A stretch of DNA of 64,000 bases from Salvelinus alpinus. Taxonomy: Eukaryota; Chordata; Actinopteri; Salmoniformes; Salmonidae. The stretch spans positions 12,389,043 through 12,453,042 of the forward strand of contig NC_092122.1 in NCBI RefSeq assembly GCF_045679555.1, in the 5' to 3' direction. This document shows positions 52,985 to 64,000 of this stretch, in pieces (the first letter of the stretch is position 1; each line of letters starts with the position of its first letter). A program made the translations under genes and the position numbers. Under the pieces are notes generated by a model that had not been told where the DNA came from, did no database searches, and worked only from the letters and a program-made list of their open reading frames with translations.

Positions 52985-53422
52985 AGTGCATTGTATTGTT
53001 TTGTACCTTTCCACTGAGAAAGCCAACAGAGTTATAACTGAGTAAACATGTTGATAATACAGGATTGGATTTATCAAGAGTAGTAAAACTACATGTGTGT
53101 CTGGTATTTACACCGAACAAAAATATAAACGCAACATGTAATGTGTTGGTCGCGTGTTTAATGAGTTGAAATAAAAGCTTATTTCTCAAAAATGTTGTGG
53201 ACAAATTTTTTTGCATCCTTGTTAGTGAGCATTTCTCCTTTATGAAGATAATCCATCCACTTGACAGGTGTGGCATATCAAGAAGCTGATGAAACAGCTC
53301 GACCATTACAGCTCGACCATTACAGCTCGACCATTGTGCTGGGGACAGTAAAAGGCCACTCCAAAATGTGCAGTTTTGTCACACAACACAATGCCACAGA
53401 TGTCTCAAGTTGAGGGACTGTG

Positions 53423-55390
53423 CAATTTATTTTTTTATTTCACCTTTATTTAACCAGGTAGGCAAGTTGAGAACAAGTTCTCATTTACAACTGCGACCTG
53501 GTCAAGATAAAGCAAAGCAGTGCGACAAAAACAACAACACAGAGTTACACATAAACAAACGCACAGTCAATAACACAAAATAAAATACAAATAGAAAGAT
53601 CCATGTACAGTGTGTGCAAATGTAGAAGAGTAGGGAGGTAAGCAATAAATAGGCCATAGAGGCAAAAATAATTACAATTTAGCATTAATACTGGAGTGAT
53701 GTGCAAGTAGAGATACTGGGGTGCAAAAGAGCAAGAGGGTAAGTAATAATATGGGGATGAGGTAGTCGGGTGTGCTATTTACAGATTGGCTGTGTACGGG
53801 TACAGTGATCGGTAAGCTGCTCTGACAGCTGATGCTTAAAGTTAGAGAGGGAGATATAAGACTCCAGCTTCAGAGATTTTTGCAATTCGTTCCAGTCATT
53901 GGCAGCAGAGAACTGGAAGGAAAGGCTGCCAAAGGAAGTGTTGGCTTTGGTGATGACCAGTGCAATATACCTGCTGGAGCGCGTGCTACGGGTGGGTGTT
54001 GCTATGGTGACCAGTGAGCTGAGATAAGGTGGGGCTTTACCTAGCAAAGACTTATTTGATAATCTGGAGACAGTGGGTTTGGCGACGGATATGTATTGAG
54101 GGCCAGCCAACGAGAGCATACAGGTCGCAGTGGTGGGTAGTATATGGGGCTTTGGTGATAAAACGGATGGCACTGTGATAGACTACATCCAGTTTGCTGA
54201 GTAGAGTGTTGGGGGCTATTTTGTAATTGACATCGCCGAAGTCAAGGATCGGTAGGATAGTCGGTTTTACAAGGTTATGTTTGGTGGCATGAGTGAAGGA
54301 GGCTTTGTTGTGAAATAGGGAGACGATTCTATATTTAATTTTGGATTGGAGATGCTTAATGTGAGTCTGGAAGGAGAGTTTATAGTATAACCAGACACCT
54401 AGGTATTTGTAGTTGTCCACATATTCTAGGTCAGAACCATCCAGAGTAGTGATGCTAGTCGGGCGGGAGGGTGCGGGCAGCAATCGGTTGAAGAGCATGC
54501 ACTTAGTTTTACTAGCATTTAAAAGCAGTTGGAGGCCACGGAAGGAGTGTTGTATGGCGTTGAAGCTTGTTTGGAGGTTAGTTAGCACAGTGTCCAAAGA
54601 AGGGCCTGATGTATACAGAATGGTGTCGTCTTCGTAGATGTGGATCAGAGAATCACCAGCAGCAACAAGAGCGACATCATTGATATATACAGAGAAAAGA
54701 GTCGGCCCAAGAATTGAACCCTGTGGCACCCCCATAGAGACCGCCAGAGGTCCGGACAACAGGCCCTCCGATTTGACACACTGAACTCTATCTTAGAAGT
54801 AGTTGGTGAACCAGGCGAGGCAGTCATTTGAGAAGCCAAGGCTATTGAGTCTGCCGATAAGAATGCGGTGATTGACAGAGTCGAAAGCCTTGGCCAGGTC
54901 GATGAAGACGGCTGCACAGTACTGTCTTTTATCAATGGCGGTTATGAAATCGTTTAGGACCATGAGCGTGGCTGAGGTGCACCCATGACCAGCTCGGAAA
55001 CCAGATTGCATAGTGGAGAAGGTACGGTGGGATTCGAAATGGTCAATGATCTGTTTATTAACTTGGCTTTCGAAGATTTTAGAAAGGCAGGGCAGGATGG
55101 ATATAGGTCTATAACAGTTTGGGTCTAGAGTGTCTCCCCCTTTGAAGAGGGGGATGACCGCGGCAGCGAGCTGGTCGTATCTCAGACGATACGAAAGAGA
55201 GGTTGAATAGGCTAGTAATAGGGGTTGCAACAATTTCGGCAGATAATTTTAGAAAGAGAGGGTCCAGATTGTCTAGCCCAGCTGATTTGTAGGGATCCAG
55301 ATTTTGCATCTCTTTCAGAACATCAGCTGTCTGCATTTGGGTGAAGGAGGAGCGGAGGGGGGGGGGGGGGGGGGGGCAAGTTGCTGCAGG
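53423..55390 (-). mobile_element. L2-type LINE, 5'-truncated, minus strand
   Basis: Its 3' end is at the left (plus TTTCACCTTTATTTAACCAG), so it reads right to left. It is about 1.97 kb and longer than the related copy at 34566. It lies inside the Tc1 relic. A G-run of about 20 (55357-55376) lies near its 5' end. Confidence 0.9.
53775..55330 (-). pseudogene. LINE reverse transcriptase, nearly open, inactive
   Basis: Reverse transcriptase motifs in order on the minus strand: NCYRPISILPCLSKIFE, AVFIDLAKAFDSVNHRIL, SMGVPQGSILGP and HIYEDDTILY. The catalytic box is YEDD rather than YADD, which should be examined as an inactivating change or a base error. One TAA follows FTNYF (near 54795), and a frameshift lies near 55210. 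The C-terminal region continues to about 53775. Confidence 0.88.
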
Positions 55391-55785
55391 GGGTGCTGAG
55401 ATGTTGGCATGCTGATTGCAGGAACGTCCACCAGAGCTGTTGCCAGAGAATGTAATGTTAATTTCTCTACCATAAGCCGCCGTCAACATCCTTTTATAGA
55501 ATTTGGCAGTACATCCAACCGGCTTCACAACCGCAAACCACAGAGGAGTAATTCTGTCCATAATAAAGCCCTTTCGTAGGGAAAAACTCATTCTGATTGG
55601 ATGGGCCTGGCTCCCCAGTGGGTCTGCCTGGCTCCCAAGTGGGTGGACCTATGGCCTCCCAGGCCCACCCATGGTTGCTCCCCTGCCTAGTCATGTGAAA
55701 TCCATAGATTAGGGCCTAATTAATTAATTTAACTCAGCAAACTATTTGAAATTGTTGCATGTTGCATTTTTATTTGTATTCAGTT

Positions 55786-56741
55786 TGGAAGAAAGCATAC
55801 AAAAGGCAAGTATACAGGTATTAGCAGTGCAATATCAGCACATCATCATATTAATCATCATGTCAAGCATGGCGTGCATATTTAGCCTGTCCTTTATGAG
55901 ATCTACAAGCCAGTCCAATCATTACTCACTACGTTAGCACATTAGTCTTTGATTATTACTTGTCATTATTAACCATTAAGATCTATCTATATGCCTGTAA
56001 TTACATTCAATTGCTTCGGGGTCAACAACCTATGAGCTCTGACCTTTCCAGACCCTTCAGTCTGTCACCTGAATGACAAAGAGTGGAGTCTGAACATAGT
56101 GTGACCGAAAGACCTTTGTGTACACACAATTCCCTATTGTGTCATTAACGCTACATATTGTGAAGTAATACGTTATGCTTGAGGTTCCTGCCTTAACTTA
56201 TGCATGTCCTGTGAATGATCTGTCCGTTTCTCCAGTAGCATGGCGTAATGAAGTACGGAAGAACATGAACGTCTTCATCTCATCATCAAAGTACATGCAG
56301 CTGATTTAAAAAAAAAAACATAACTTTTGATAAAAAATTTTTTTTTAAGTATAATATTTTAAAATTATATAATAAATAGGACTGATGGAGTTATTTCACA
56401 CGTGCAGCTAACAAAAATGGAAATGTCTGCTCTACCCAAAATTACAACCAACTATTTGTAGCCTTACCGCACAAATGGAAGAGGCAAGTGAAAATGGGAA
56501 AAGATAAGGAACTTGTCTGTCGACACTGCATTAAAGACCATAATTGGATAAATAAAATTGTGATAAATAAAAATAGATAACAGTTTCATTTAAGGACCAA
56601 AAAATTGACAGCTGTGGCATATAGATTGCAAAATTGTTGGGAAGAGATTTTCGACCTATCGATTCCATGGCACATGAACTGATACACAAAACGATGCGGG
56701 ATTAAACATTTCGATTTTTAAATTATTATGCAAAATTATGC
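55786..56741. other. AT-rich intergenic stretch, nothing recognised
   Basis: No gene or element ends seen. Confidence 0.5.
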
Positions 56742-58197
56742 AAAAAAAAAGAAACGTCCCTTTTTCAGGACCTTGTCTTTCAAAGATAATTCGTAAAAAT
56801 CCAAATAACTTCACAGATCTTCATTGTAAAGGGTGTAAACACTGTTTCCCATGCTTGTTCAATGAACCATAAACAATTAATGAACATGCACCTGTGGAAC
56901 GGTCGTTAAGACACTAACAGCTTACAGATGGTAGGTAATTAAGGTCACAGTTATGAAAACTTAGGACACTAAAGAGGCCTTTCTACTGACTGAAAAACAC
57001 CAAAAGAAAGATGCCCAGGGTCCCTGCTCATCTGCATGAACGTGCCTTAGGCATGCTGCAAGGAGGCATGAGGACTGCAGATGTGACCAGAGCAATAAAT
57101 TGCCTAAGACAGCGCTACAGGGTGACATGACGGACAGCTGATCATCCTCGCAGTGGCAGACCACATGTAACAACACCTGCACAGGATTGGTACATCCGAA
57201 CATCCCACCTGCGGGACAGGTACAGGATTGCAACAACTGCCCGAGTTACACCAGGAATGCACAATCGCTCCATCAGTGCTCAGACTGTCCGCAATAGGCT
57301 GAGAGAGGCTGGACTGAGCGCTTGTAGGCTTGTTGTAAGGCAGATCCTCACCAGACATCACCGGCAACAACGTCGCCTATGGGCACAAACCCACTTGACC
57401 AGACAGGACTGGCAAAAAGTTCTCTTCACTGACGAGTCACGGTTTTGTCTCACCAGGGGTGATGGTCGGATTCGCATTTATCGTCGAAGGAATGAGCGTT
57501 ACACCTAGACCTGTACTCTGGAGTGGGATCGATTTGGAGGTGGAGGGTCCGTCATGGTCTGGGGCGGTGTGTCACAGCATCATCGGACTGAGCTTGTTGT
57601 CATTGCAGGCAATCTCAACGCTGTGCGTTACAGGGAAGACATCCTCCTCTCTCATGTGGTACCCTTCCTACAGGCTGATCCTGACATGACCCTCCAGCAT
57701 GACAATGCCACCAGCCATACTGCTCGTTCTGTGCGTGATTTCCTGCAAGACAGGAATGTCAGTGTTCTGCCATAGCCAGCGAAGAGCCCGGATCTCAATC
57801 CCATTGAGCACGTCTGGGACCTGTTGGATTGGAGGGTGAGGGCTAGGGCCATTCCCCCCAGAAATGTCCGGGAACTTGCAGGTGCCTTAGTGAAAGCGTG
57901 GGGTAACATCTCACAGCAAGAACTGGCAAATCTGGTGCAGTCCATGAGGAGATGCACTGCAGCACTTAATGGAGCTGGTGGCCACACCAGATACTGACTG
58001 TTACTTTTGATTTTGACCCCCCCTTTGTTCAGGGACACATTATTCCATTTCTGTTAGTCACATGTCTGTGGAACTTGTTCAGTTTATGTCTCAGATGTTG
58101 AATCTTGTTATGTTCATAGAAATATATACACATGTTAAGTTTGCTGAAAATAAATGCAGTTTACAGTGAGATGATGTTTCTTTTTTTGCTGAGTTTA
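56742..58197 (+). mobile_element. Tc1-like transposon, third family, nearly full length
   Basis: The right end TTTCTTTTTTTGCTGAGTTT-A and the left AAAAAAAAAGAAACGTCCCT are inverted repeats. The outermost left bases are degraded. The element is about 1.45 kb and carries a transposase relic. Confidence 0.9.
57011..57997 (+). pseudogene. Tc1-like transposase with a nearly intact catalytic half
   Basis: The ATG at 57011 begins MPRVPAHLHERALGML. A short deletion after about 33 codons shifts the frame. The frame 57257-57508 gives LFTDESRFCLTRGDGR (first Asp), and 57554 onward gives LQHDNATSHTAR (second Asp) and, after one TAG near 57773, [14 protein letters not shown] (Glu, 34 residues on). It ends GGHTRY and TGA. 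Inactive, with at least two frameshifts and one stop. Confidence 0.9.
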
Positions 58198-58554
58198 TAT
58201 ATATGGGGATACAACCTTCCCAGCTCTGCAGATTGTGCAAAGCTGTCATTGAACTATATTTAGATTTGTTAAAAAAAAATGTGGTTACTACATGATTCCA
58301 TATGTGTTATTTCATAGTTTTGACTCTCAGCACACATTGTTACATTCGATTTTTTCCATTTTGTAAATGATGGCGGATTGATTGATTTCCAGGTTTTTTT
58401 GTGTACGTTTTTTCAAGATGGGTGATGAGAGGAGAATCGTCCAGACGATTGTGTATCTCACAACCCCTATATGTCTTGAAATATGCAGACAGACTGACTA
58501 AAGGTACATTTACATTGTAATACTTCTGACAGCCAACTTTCTAGCGTCACCCAT
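58198..58554. other. AT-rich stretch, nothing recognised
   Basis: No features seen. Confidence 0.5.
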
Positions 58555-59090
58555 AATTTTTTGACTTTACAGCGTTCCCTGAAAGCATGGTGTCACAAGT
58601 GTAGAGAGGAGTAGTAGGACCAGCTGCTACCGGCCTGAAGAGAGATACATGAAATGAGAGTGAGATACGATAATTGACGGGGCGCTGTAATCTGTACGTC
58701 ATTTCATTGACTCTCCTCAGGACTTTGAATGGCCCCTCAAAGCGCGGGCTCAGCTTCGTGGAAAGCCAGACCCTGTCACCGGGGTGAAAGACTGAGGCCA
58801 CACTTAGGTGACGATCGGCCTGCGCCTTCTGCCGGAGGACGACGCGCTGGAGATGGGTGTGCGCTGTGTTCCATACCTTCTTGGCGCTCGGGAACCAATC
58901 GTCCACTGTAGGAGCCTCGATCTGACTCTGGTGCCTGGGTGCCAGGGCCGGCTGATACCCTAGAACACACTGAAATGGTGTGAGGTTAGTGGAGGAGTGA
59001 CGGAGGGAGTTTTGTGCATATTCTGCCTAAGGCAGAAACGCAGCCCACTCCCCCGGCAGGTCGTGACAGTAACTACGAAGGTACAGTGGC
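58555..59090 (-). pseudogene. Ty3/gypsy integrase C-terminal relic
   Basis: The minus strand reads the end of a gypsy pol: [16 protein letters not shown], then [29 protein letters not shown] and [10 protein letters not shown], typical of a gypsy integrase C-terminal domain. One TAG interrupts the upstream part (near 59028). Upstream pol sequence is cut off by the Tc1-like element at 59094. Confidence 0.85.
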
Positions 59091-59093
59091 TTG

Positions 59094-60145
59094 CGAAAGT
59101 ATTCACCCCTTTGGCATTTTTCCTATTTTTTTTCCTTACAACCTGGAATTAAAATACATTTTTGGTGGGTTTGTTTCATTTGATTTACACAACATGCCTA
59201 ACAATTTGAAGATGCAAAACATTTTTTATTGTGTAACAAACAAAAAAAGAAGACAAAAAAAATGAAAACTTGAGCATGCATAACTATTCACCCCCTAAAA
59301 GTCAATACTTTGTAGAGCCACCTATTTCAGCAATTACAGCTGCAAGTCTCTTGGGGTATGTCTCTATAAGCTTTGCACATCTAGCAAAACTGCTCCAGCT
59401 CCTTCAAGTTGGATGGGTTCCGCTGGTGTACAGCAATCTTTAAGTCATACCACAGATTCTCAATTGGATTGAGGTCTGGGCTTTGACTAGGCCATTCCAA
59501 GACATTGAAATGTTTCCCCATAATTAAACCACTCAAGTGTTGCTTTAGCAGTATGCTTAGGGTCATTGTCCTGCTGGAAGGTGAACCTCCATCCCAGTCT
59601 CAAATCTTTGGAAGACTGAAACAGGTTTCCCTCAAGAATTTCCCTGTATTTGGTACGTTTTTGCTTATTTTTGCTTTAAGCAATTACTTTTTTCTTGTCT
59701 CTCTTCCGTAAAGCCCAGCTCTGTGGAGTGTACGGCTTAAAGTGGTCATATGGACAGATACTCCAGTCTCCGCTGTGGAGCTTTGCAGCTCCTTCAGGGT
59801 CATCTTTGGTCTCTTTGTTGCCTCTCTGATTAATGCCCTCCTTGCCTGGTCCGTGAGTTTTGGTGGACGGCCCTCTCTTGGCAGGTTTGTTGTGGTGCCA
59901 TATTCTTTCCATTTTTTAATAATGGATTTAATGGTGGTCCGTGGGATGTTCAAAGTTTCAGATATATTTTTAGAAGCCAACCCTGATCTGTACTTCTCCA
60001 CAACTTTGTCCCTGAACTGTCTGGAGAGCTCCTTGGTCTTCATAGTGCCACTTGCTTAGTGGTGTTGCAGACTCTGGGGCCTTTCAGAAAAGCTGTATAT
60101 ATACTGAGATCATGTGACAGATCATATGACACTTAGATTGCATTG
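59094..60145 (-). mobile_element. Tc1-like transposon, fourth family, truncated
   Basis: Left end CAGTGGCTTGCGAAAGTATT after TA (59092-59093). The transposase is on the minus strand (pieces at 59684-60043 and 59381-59566, including [15 protein letters not shown]) with the middle deleted. The right part joins abruptly to a different Tc1 family at about 60145. Confidence 0.88.
59684..60043 (-). pseudogene. Tc1-like transposase N-terminal fragment
   Basis: 119 open codons: a paired-type DNA-binding region starting MKTKELSRQFRDKVVEKY, then GRPPKLTDQARRALIREATK. The catalytic part is mostly deleted and only a terminal piece remains at 59381-59566. Confidence 0.88.
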
Positions 60146-60977
60146 TATTTCAAGGCGTACCTTCCAACTCACTGCCTCTTTGCTTGACATCATGGGAAAA
60201 TCAAAAGAAATCAGCCAAGATATCAGAAAAACAATTGTAGACCTCCACAAGTCTGGTTCATCCTTGGGAGCAATTTCCAAACGCCTGAAGGTACCACGTT
60301 CATCTGTACAAACAATAGTACGCAAGTATAAACACAATGGGACCACACAGCCGTCATACCGCTCAGGAAGGAGACGCGTTCTGTCTCCTAGAGAATAATT
60401 TACTTTGGTGCGAAAAGTGCAAATCAATCGCAGAACAACAGCAAAGGACCTTGTGAAGATGCTGGAGGAAACAGATACAAAAGTATCTATATACAAAATG
60501 GCTTAAGGACAACAAAGTCAAGGTATTAGAGTGGCCATCACAAAGCCCTGACCTCAATCCTATAGAACATTTGTGGGCAGAACTGAGGAAGGAGCGAGCA
60601 AGGAGGCCTACAATCTTAACTCAGTTACACCAGCTCTGTCCGGAGGAATGGGCCAAAATTTACCCAACTTATTGTGGGAAGCTTGTGGAAAGCTACCCGA
60701 AACGTTTGACCCAAGTTAAACAATTTAAAGGCAATGCTACCAAATACTAATTGAGTGTATGTAAACTTCTGACCCACTGGGAATGTGATGAAAGAAATGA
60801 AAGCTGAAATAAATAATTCTCTCCACTATTATTCTGACATTTCACATTCTTAAAATAAAGTGGTGATCCTAACTGACCTAAGACAGGGAATTTTTACGAG
60901 GATAACATTTCAGGAATTGTGAAAAACTGAGTTTAAATGTATTTGGCTATGGTGTATGTAAACTTCCGACTTCAACT
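60146..60977 (+). mobile_element. Sleeping-Beauty-type Tc1 fragment, right part
   Basis: Starts mid-element (TTTCAAGGCGTACCTTCCAA), ATG at 60192 with MGKSKEISQDIRKTIVDLHK. A large internal deletion joins LEETDTKVS to [14 protein letters not shown] (near 60495). The right end is GTAAACTTCCGACTTCAACT-G at 60977. It lacks the left inverted repeat. Confidence 0.9.
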
Positions 60978-61005
60978 GTTTATATATATATATATTTATA
61001 TATAA
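60978..61005. repeat. (TA)n microsatellite
   Basis: TATATATATATATTTATATATA directly after the transposon's right end. Confidence 0.85.
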
Positions 61006-61681
61006 AAACAGGACAAAACCCAAAGTGCAAAATAATAAAGTGCCCAGGAAATAGTAGTAGAGATTCCTCTCAGGAAAACAAGCAACATTTACAATGACCG
61101 ACAAAGACAAATGACAGAGGGAGTATTAACCGTGGTAAACTGGGGATTGGAACCAGGTGTGTGTAATGATGACGAGACAATTCCGGGGTTGAGGAGTGAA
61201 GGGCGTTTACCAGCAGCAGGTTCGGCAGCTGCGGCGATACCGGCCTTCTAGCTGACAACTGACTGAGATTGTCAGTTGGATATGCTCTCTTCAAGGTTTT
61301 GTATATCTTACCTATCATATGAACATCCTTTTCTGACTCAAATAAGATTCCCTCAAGGTTGCTCTGATGTACAAAAGATTTCAAATGGAAATGTTGTGAT
61401 ATGTTACTTTTAAGTTGCATGTATTTGAAAATATCTACATTGGTCAGTCCAAAATGTATAATTTATTATGGTTTTTAATCATTATTGTATTTTATTGTTA
61501 TTAATGTAGCCTATTTATTAATCTAAACCAGTTGTTTAAATATGGTAAATGTGTTTTGTTTCATTCTATTGAGACATTTTTGTTGGCTAAATTAAGTTTG
61601 GTCAGTCTTTTTAATTGTGGGCTCCATATTTAGTTTAAGATAGGGCCATTCCCGCAGTCTCCCTTAAGGGTTGATTATTCT
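61006..61681. other. Intergenic, possible LTR-element remains
   Basis: Positions 61140-61190 (GGAACCAGGTGTGTGTAATG, ACAATTCCGGGG) resemble 62035-62075. Otherwise nothing is recognised. Confidence 0.4.
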
Positions 61682-62082
61682 GTCACGTTGATATAATGGG
61701 ATCGGGAGACAGGCGCAGGAATGCATAACAGGGGTTTTTATTGACCCAAATTACAGCGTGCCATCTAAAGGCACGGGGACGACGACCAAACAAACACGTA
61801 TACAAAACACAGGGTTGAAACCCAAACAAAAGAGCGAGGAGTACCTCAAAAAAATACACAGGGCGCACAATGATACCACACGGGACGAGACCCGTAATCA
61901 TCTGCACATTACAAGTGGCATGAAAGCCAAAACAACACAGCACAGTTACTCACACGACCAACGGACATTGTAACAATAATCGACAGGACAATGGTGAACA
62001 AAGGGCACACTTATACAATTACTAATCAATGGGAATAGAGACCAGGTGTGCGTAATGACACAGTTCCGGAGGGATCCGTGAC
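61682..62082. mobile_element. Possible solo LTR or TGTCACG-bounded repeat
   Basis: Bounded by TGTCACG and CGTGACA, which gives both a TG...CA frame and an inverted repeat. About 400 bp, no ORF. No clear target duplication was seen. Confidence 0.45.
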
Positions 62083-62775
62083 AATAGGTTATAAGTAGGC
62101 TTTTAGTAAAATAAATATCATTAGCCCATTGCTAATATCATTAGTAATTTGTTGGGTACGGTGCTGCCGCACCCCCAGCACCCCCAGCACCCCTACTTCC
62201 CATGGCTATGGACGCTGTACTACAGTACTATGTGACAGAATATACAAACAGCTTCCACTTTGTTGCAAATGTTGCTGTACGTTATTGATAAACACTGGAA
62301 TGATATTCCAATGACTCTAGGAACACACACTTCAAATCATCCATTTCCTGTAGGATTGGATGTAAACTACCTATAGTAGCCACTTTTCTCTTTTAGGTTT
62401 ATCAGATCCTTATATTCCATTTACTTTAGGAATAAAAAAAATAGTAGACTACAATTGATCTAGTTTCACTTCTTCAATTCCATTTCTTCGGAATCACAAC
62501 TCCTACTGCCAGTTACATGAATTTTCCCCGAACAAACTGTCCTTAAACTCCAAGGTTGTTTTACTGAGAGGAATATCCATATGACTAATGTGCTCAATAA
62601 AAATGTCCAGCAGTCTTCATCTCCAAATGAATGACCTGATAACGCACATAATATGGACTGAATTTATGTCCGAAGACAGTCTGAGATCTACTGTCACTGT
62701 CTCCATCACTTCCTCTTATAGGATATGATATACTTTATTATCCCTGAGGGGGAATTTGTCTTGGAGAATTAGTCA
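62083..62775. other. Intergenic, nothing recognised
   Basis: AT-rich, with a small CACCCCCAG tandem (62170-62195). No features seen. Confidence 0.5.
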
Positions 62776-63265
62776 TACACTGAGTGTACAAAACATTAGG
62801 AACACTGTTTGCCCTCAGAACAGCCTCAATTCTTCAGGGCAGGTTTGACTAGGCATCCTCCTTTCCCTTTCTACAAGGTGTCGAAAGCATTCCACAGGGA
62901 TGCTCCAATGTTTCCCACAGTTGTGTCAAGTTGACTGGATGTACTTTGGGTGGTGGACCATTCTTGATACACTCAGGATTTATTTTGCAGTTCTTGACAC
63001 ACAAACCGGTACGCCTGGCACCTACTACCATACCCCGTTCAAAGGCACTTAAATATTTTGTCTAGCCCATTCACCCTCTGAATGGCACACATACAGTACA
63101 CAATCCATGTCTCAACTGTCTCAAGGCTTAAAAATCCTTATTCAAGCTTTCTCCTCCCCATTCATCGACACTGATTGAAGTGGATTTAACAGGTGACATC
63201 AATAAGGGATCATAGTTTTCACCTAGATTCACCTGGTCATTCTATGTCATGGAACACTCAGTGTA
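62776..63265. mobile_element. TACACTGAGTG-family MITE, longest copy
   Basis: Begins TACACTGAGTGTACAAAACA and ends GGAACACTCAGTGTA. About 490 bp, non-coding. It shares AACAGCCTCAATTCTTCAGG and TTCACCTAGATTCACCTGGT with the copies at 13149 and 52137. Confidence 0.92.
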
Positions 63266-63282
63266 TCTAATCATTATGTCAT

Positions 63283-64000
63283 CATGAAGTGCTTTGAGAG
63301 ACTAGTCAAGGATCATATCACCTCCACCTTACTGGCCACCCTAGACCCACTTCAGTTTGCATACCGCTCCAACAGGTCCACAGACGACGCAATCGCCATC
63401 ACACTGCATACTGCCCTATCCCATCTGGACAAAAGGAATACCTATGTAAGAATGCTGTTCATTGACTACAGCTCAGCATTCAACACCATAGTACCCCCCA
63501 AGCTCATCATCAAGCTGGAGGCCCTAGGTCTCAACCTCGCCCTGTGCATTTGGGTCCTGTACTTTCTGACGGGCCACCCCCAGGTGGTGAAGGTAGGAAA
63601 CACTACCAACAATGACGAGACAGCCTACAGGGAGGAGGTGAGGGCACTCGGAGTGTGGTGTCAAGAAAACAACCAATCACTCAACGTCAACAAAACAAGG
63701 AAGATGATTGTGGACTTCAGGAAACAGCAGAGGGAGCCCCCCCCCTTTCCACATTGAAGGGACAGCAGTGGAGAAGGTGGAAAGTTTTAAGTTCCTTGGT
63801 GTACACATCACAAACAAACTGAAATGGTGCACCCACACAGACAGCGTGGTGAAGAAAGCGCAACAGCGCCTCTTCAACCTCAGGAGGCTGAAGAAATTTG
63901 GCTTGTCACCAAAAACCCTGACAAACTTTTACAGATGCACAATCGACAGCATCCTGTCAGGCTGTATCACAGCCTGGTACGGCAACTGCACCGCCCTCAA
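63283..64000 (+). pseudogene. LINE reverse transcriptase fragment, runs off the window
   Basis: Reads KCFERLVKDHI, PLQFAYRSNRSTDDAI, RMLFIDYSSAFNTI and FLTGHPQVVKVGN, then jumps to NNDETAYREEV. The GxPQG and YADD-type palm motifs are therefore deleted. A frameshift near 63750 (in a C-run) precedes SFKFLGVHIT and KKAQQRLFNLRRLKKFG. Rex/Babar-like LINE is my best guess. The element continues beyond 64000. Confidence 0.88.

Larger units (their letters stand above)
53109..55785. mobile_element. Tc1-like transposon relic split by a LINE
   Basis: The left end CACCGAACAAAAATATAAAC-GCAACATG and the right end GTTGCATGTTGCATTTTTAT-TTGTATTCAG are inverted repeats of the same family as 41425-42330. Transposon sequence runs 53109-53422, is interrupted by the LINE, and resumes at about 55391 (GCATGCTGATTGCAGGAACG). 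It is non-autonomous. Confidence 0.85.

Noticed and set aside
58555..59090. Endogenous retrovirus pol
   Set aside because: The integrase tail and chromodomain-less ending look Ty3/gypsy-like; no env or gag is present in the window.

Overview
The window is vertebrate nuclear DNA, almost certainly from a salmonid fish (trout, salmon or charr). Three multi-exon vertebrate genes with GT/AG introns sit among fish repeats: Tc1-like transposons with Sleeping-Beauty-type ends, tRNA-derived SINEs, L2-type and other LINEs, and short inverted-repeat elements. There is no prokaryotic gene structure. Species and chromosome cannot be read from the sequence.

Genes. (1) Positions 1-18871, + strand: the 3' two thirds of SBF1 (MTMR5), 24 exons, 1,196 codons plus stop, with GRAM, catalytically dead myotubularin and C-terminal PH regions; the 5' part lies outside the window. 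(2) Positions 23969-32627, - strand: a complete PPP6R2 coding sequence, 19 coding exons, 856 codons, with a probable non-coding first exon near 40822, so its first intron is about 8.2 kb. SBF1 and PPP6R2 are tail to tail, as in human 22q13.33. (3) Positions 47923-51160, + strand: a complete CBLL1 (Hakai) coding sequence, 6 coding exons, 482 codons, divergent from PPP6R2. All three models keep frame across every junction. The exon coordinates were read by eye from splice consensus and similarity to the known families.

Repeats. SBF1 introns hold a Sleeping-Beauty-like element (6269-7701), a minisatellite of about 1.55 kb reaching a splice acceptor (10130-11686), and a second Tc1-like element (14453-16180). 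PPP6R2 introns hold a LINE 3' end, an inverted-repeat element split by a SINE, an array of tRNA-like units (30425-30955), and a minisatellite (32934-34565, resuming at 36844) split by a LINE that itself contains another insertion. Positions 41425-47715 are a graveyard of Tc1, LINE and SINE copies. From 52 kb to the end almost everything recognised is transposon, with two nested or chimeric Tc1 cases and an interrupted Ty3/gypsy integrase relic.

No clearly new gene system was found. The strongest unusual signals are structural: the higher-order minisatellites (714 bp and 572 bp super-periods), the three-layer nested insertion, the tRNA-like tandem array, and the 3' tail shared by a SINE and an L2-type LINE. 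The three genes act in separate processes (membrane traffic and phosphoinositide scaffolding, PP6 phosphatase targeting, ubiquitin ligation and m6A writing); nothing here shows that they act together.
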